Of a stretch of DNA of 64,000 nucleotides, positions 63,240 through 64,000 are shown in pieces (the first letter of the stretch is position 1; each line of letters opens with the position of its first letter). Under the pieces are notes generated by a model. That model searched no databases, had not been told where the DNA came from, and worked only from the letters and a program-made list of their open reading frames with translations. A program made the translations under genes and the position numbers. Source of the DNA: Aspidiotus rigidus (Eukaryota; Arthropoda; Insecta; Hemiptera; Diaspididae); assembly GCA_035079385.1 (NCBI GenBank), contig JAVHKY010000003.1, forward strand, positions 13,557,501 through 13,621,500. Direction: 5' to 3'.

Positions 63240-64000
63240 TGATGGTACCACTCAGTAATTCCGGCAACGTATCATAAATCATAGTGAAACTGAATTTAAT
63301 CGCGATGAATTGTCGCTCCTGGAGAAGGGTTTGAAATTTGATTACCCCCTCTCAAAAATCACGAGACTTTGGCTAACGTTGTGGCTGATCTCATAGTGAA
63401 AATCGGTCCTGGTCTTAATATCCAGCAGAAATGCGCCGAAATGGTCTGTAATACTCCCCTCCCCAGCGTAAACAATGCTGGGAGTGAATTGATCAAAGGC
63501 CTAAAGAGGAAGATTAGGAAGGCTGGGTTAATTGTCGCAAAAGCTGACAATGGGAATGCTGTTGTGGTCATGGAGAAGTCTTCCTATACGTGCTTAGCCA
63601 ATGCGGAGCTAAGGAGAATGCCTCAGAGGTTAGGTTTCTTGTTAACAATAGTAAATTTATCATTAAGAATACTTTAACCAAGAAAGCCATTTTGGAACCT
63701 AACCCTGTTCCTTCCCTTCTTTACGGGCTGCCTAAAATTCATAAGGAAGGTTTACCTATGCGCCCGGTTGTCTCATTTATCTCCTCCCTTGCAGAATTTC
63801 TTGATCACTGGTTTAAATCTTAAGTGGAGTTATTCGTGTTCCCTCGCCAACAATCTGAAGGACGTTTCCCTTCTTCCGGGTTCAACTTTATGTTCCTTCG
63901 ATGTTGTGGGGTTATTTTCCAACATCCCTGAGGCCGTTACTATGCAGCGGATGGGTGAGCTAATTGTTAAATCTGATGTCCTTCATGAGGAAATGGGTGA
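63240..64000 (+). pseudogene. Second Penelope-like element, N-terminal part of RT, runs off the window
   Basis: Frames in succession: INHSETEFNRDELSLLEKGL (about 63270-63330); NVVADLIVKIGPGLNIQQKC and LIVAKADNGNAVVVMEKSSY (63369-63595); NPVPSLLYGLPKIHKEGLPM then RPVVSF (63690-63783); then LCSFDVVGLFSNIPEA (motif A, about 63890-63935). The AKAD.GNAVVVM and PRLYGLPK.HK..PMRP blocks are diagnostic for PLE RTs. At least three frameshifts, so inactive. Differs strongly from the PLE at 10140 (TKADKGCTVVVM, LNGLVKLHKANRPMRP), so it is another lineage. Motifs B and C and the endonuclease lie beyond base 64000. Confidence 0.8.

Noticed and set aside
1..64000. CRISPR arrays, operons, rRNA or tRNA genes
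   Set aside because: Spaced repeats here are satellites or transposon parts, gene structure is eukaryotic, and no rRNA or cloverleaf sequence was recognised by eye.

Overview
Eukaryotic nuclear DNA, almost certainly from an insect and perhaps a hemipteran (a tentative call from the AT-rich composition and the mix of Penelope-like, I-group LINE, MULE and MITE families). One host gene can be read with confidence: the 3' half of a neuroligin-type synaptic adhesion gene on the minus strand (46655-57669). It has five coding exons whose splice sites and phases fit together without a gap. Most other recognisable content is transposable elements, many nested inside each other.

Layout. 1-1191: an internally deleted non-LTR retrotransposon (gag zinc knuckle, AP-endonuclease start, 3' UTR, poly-A) that enters from the left edge. 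1192-2160: the 3' end of a Penelope-like element (PLE) on the minus strand. 2485-4310: a composite tandem repeat built from AT tetranucleotide tracts, GC-rich modules and a near-palindromic GAGCGGAGCGAG module. 4439-7090: a 5'-truncated I-group LINE (RT plus RNase H, minus strand) with two frameshifts. 9852-10139: a fragment of another LINE, joined directly to a PLE (10140-13911). That PLE is split by a complete MULE DNA transposon (11336-13481) with a 9-bp target duplication and an apparently intact two-exon FLYWCH + DDE transposase. 15666-21085: a 5.4-kb palindrome made of two foldback elements lying head to head, with arms built from units of about 152 bp.

23671-31941 is a cluster of MITEs: two hAT-like elements with perfect 8-bp duplications, a TTAGCC-rich palindrome, and two CACTACTGAACA elements with TTA duplications, one of them inside a 3' LTR at 28699-29443. 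It also holds the longest copy of an unclassified TIR family (CCCGGTTGACGG ends, reiterated GACAGAAT motifs). Two further copies lie at 51176-53908 and 58963-61787. 31942-46650 is mostly unrecognised AT-rich DNA with a few candidate exons, one MITE and one hairpin. In the neuroligin gene, a 6.2-kb intron carries a hAT-like element interrupted by the CCCGG element plus another MITE, and a 1.5-kb intron carries a pogo-like MITE and a LINE remnant. The right end (62160-64000) has an inverted-repeat family and the start of a second, more divergent PLE that runs off the window.

Only the MULE transposase looks intact. The other element-coding regions are truncated or frameshifted, apart from the RT segment of the first PLE, which is open but cut off by the MULE.
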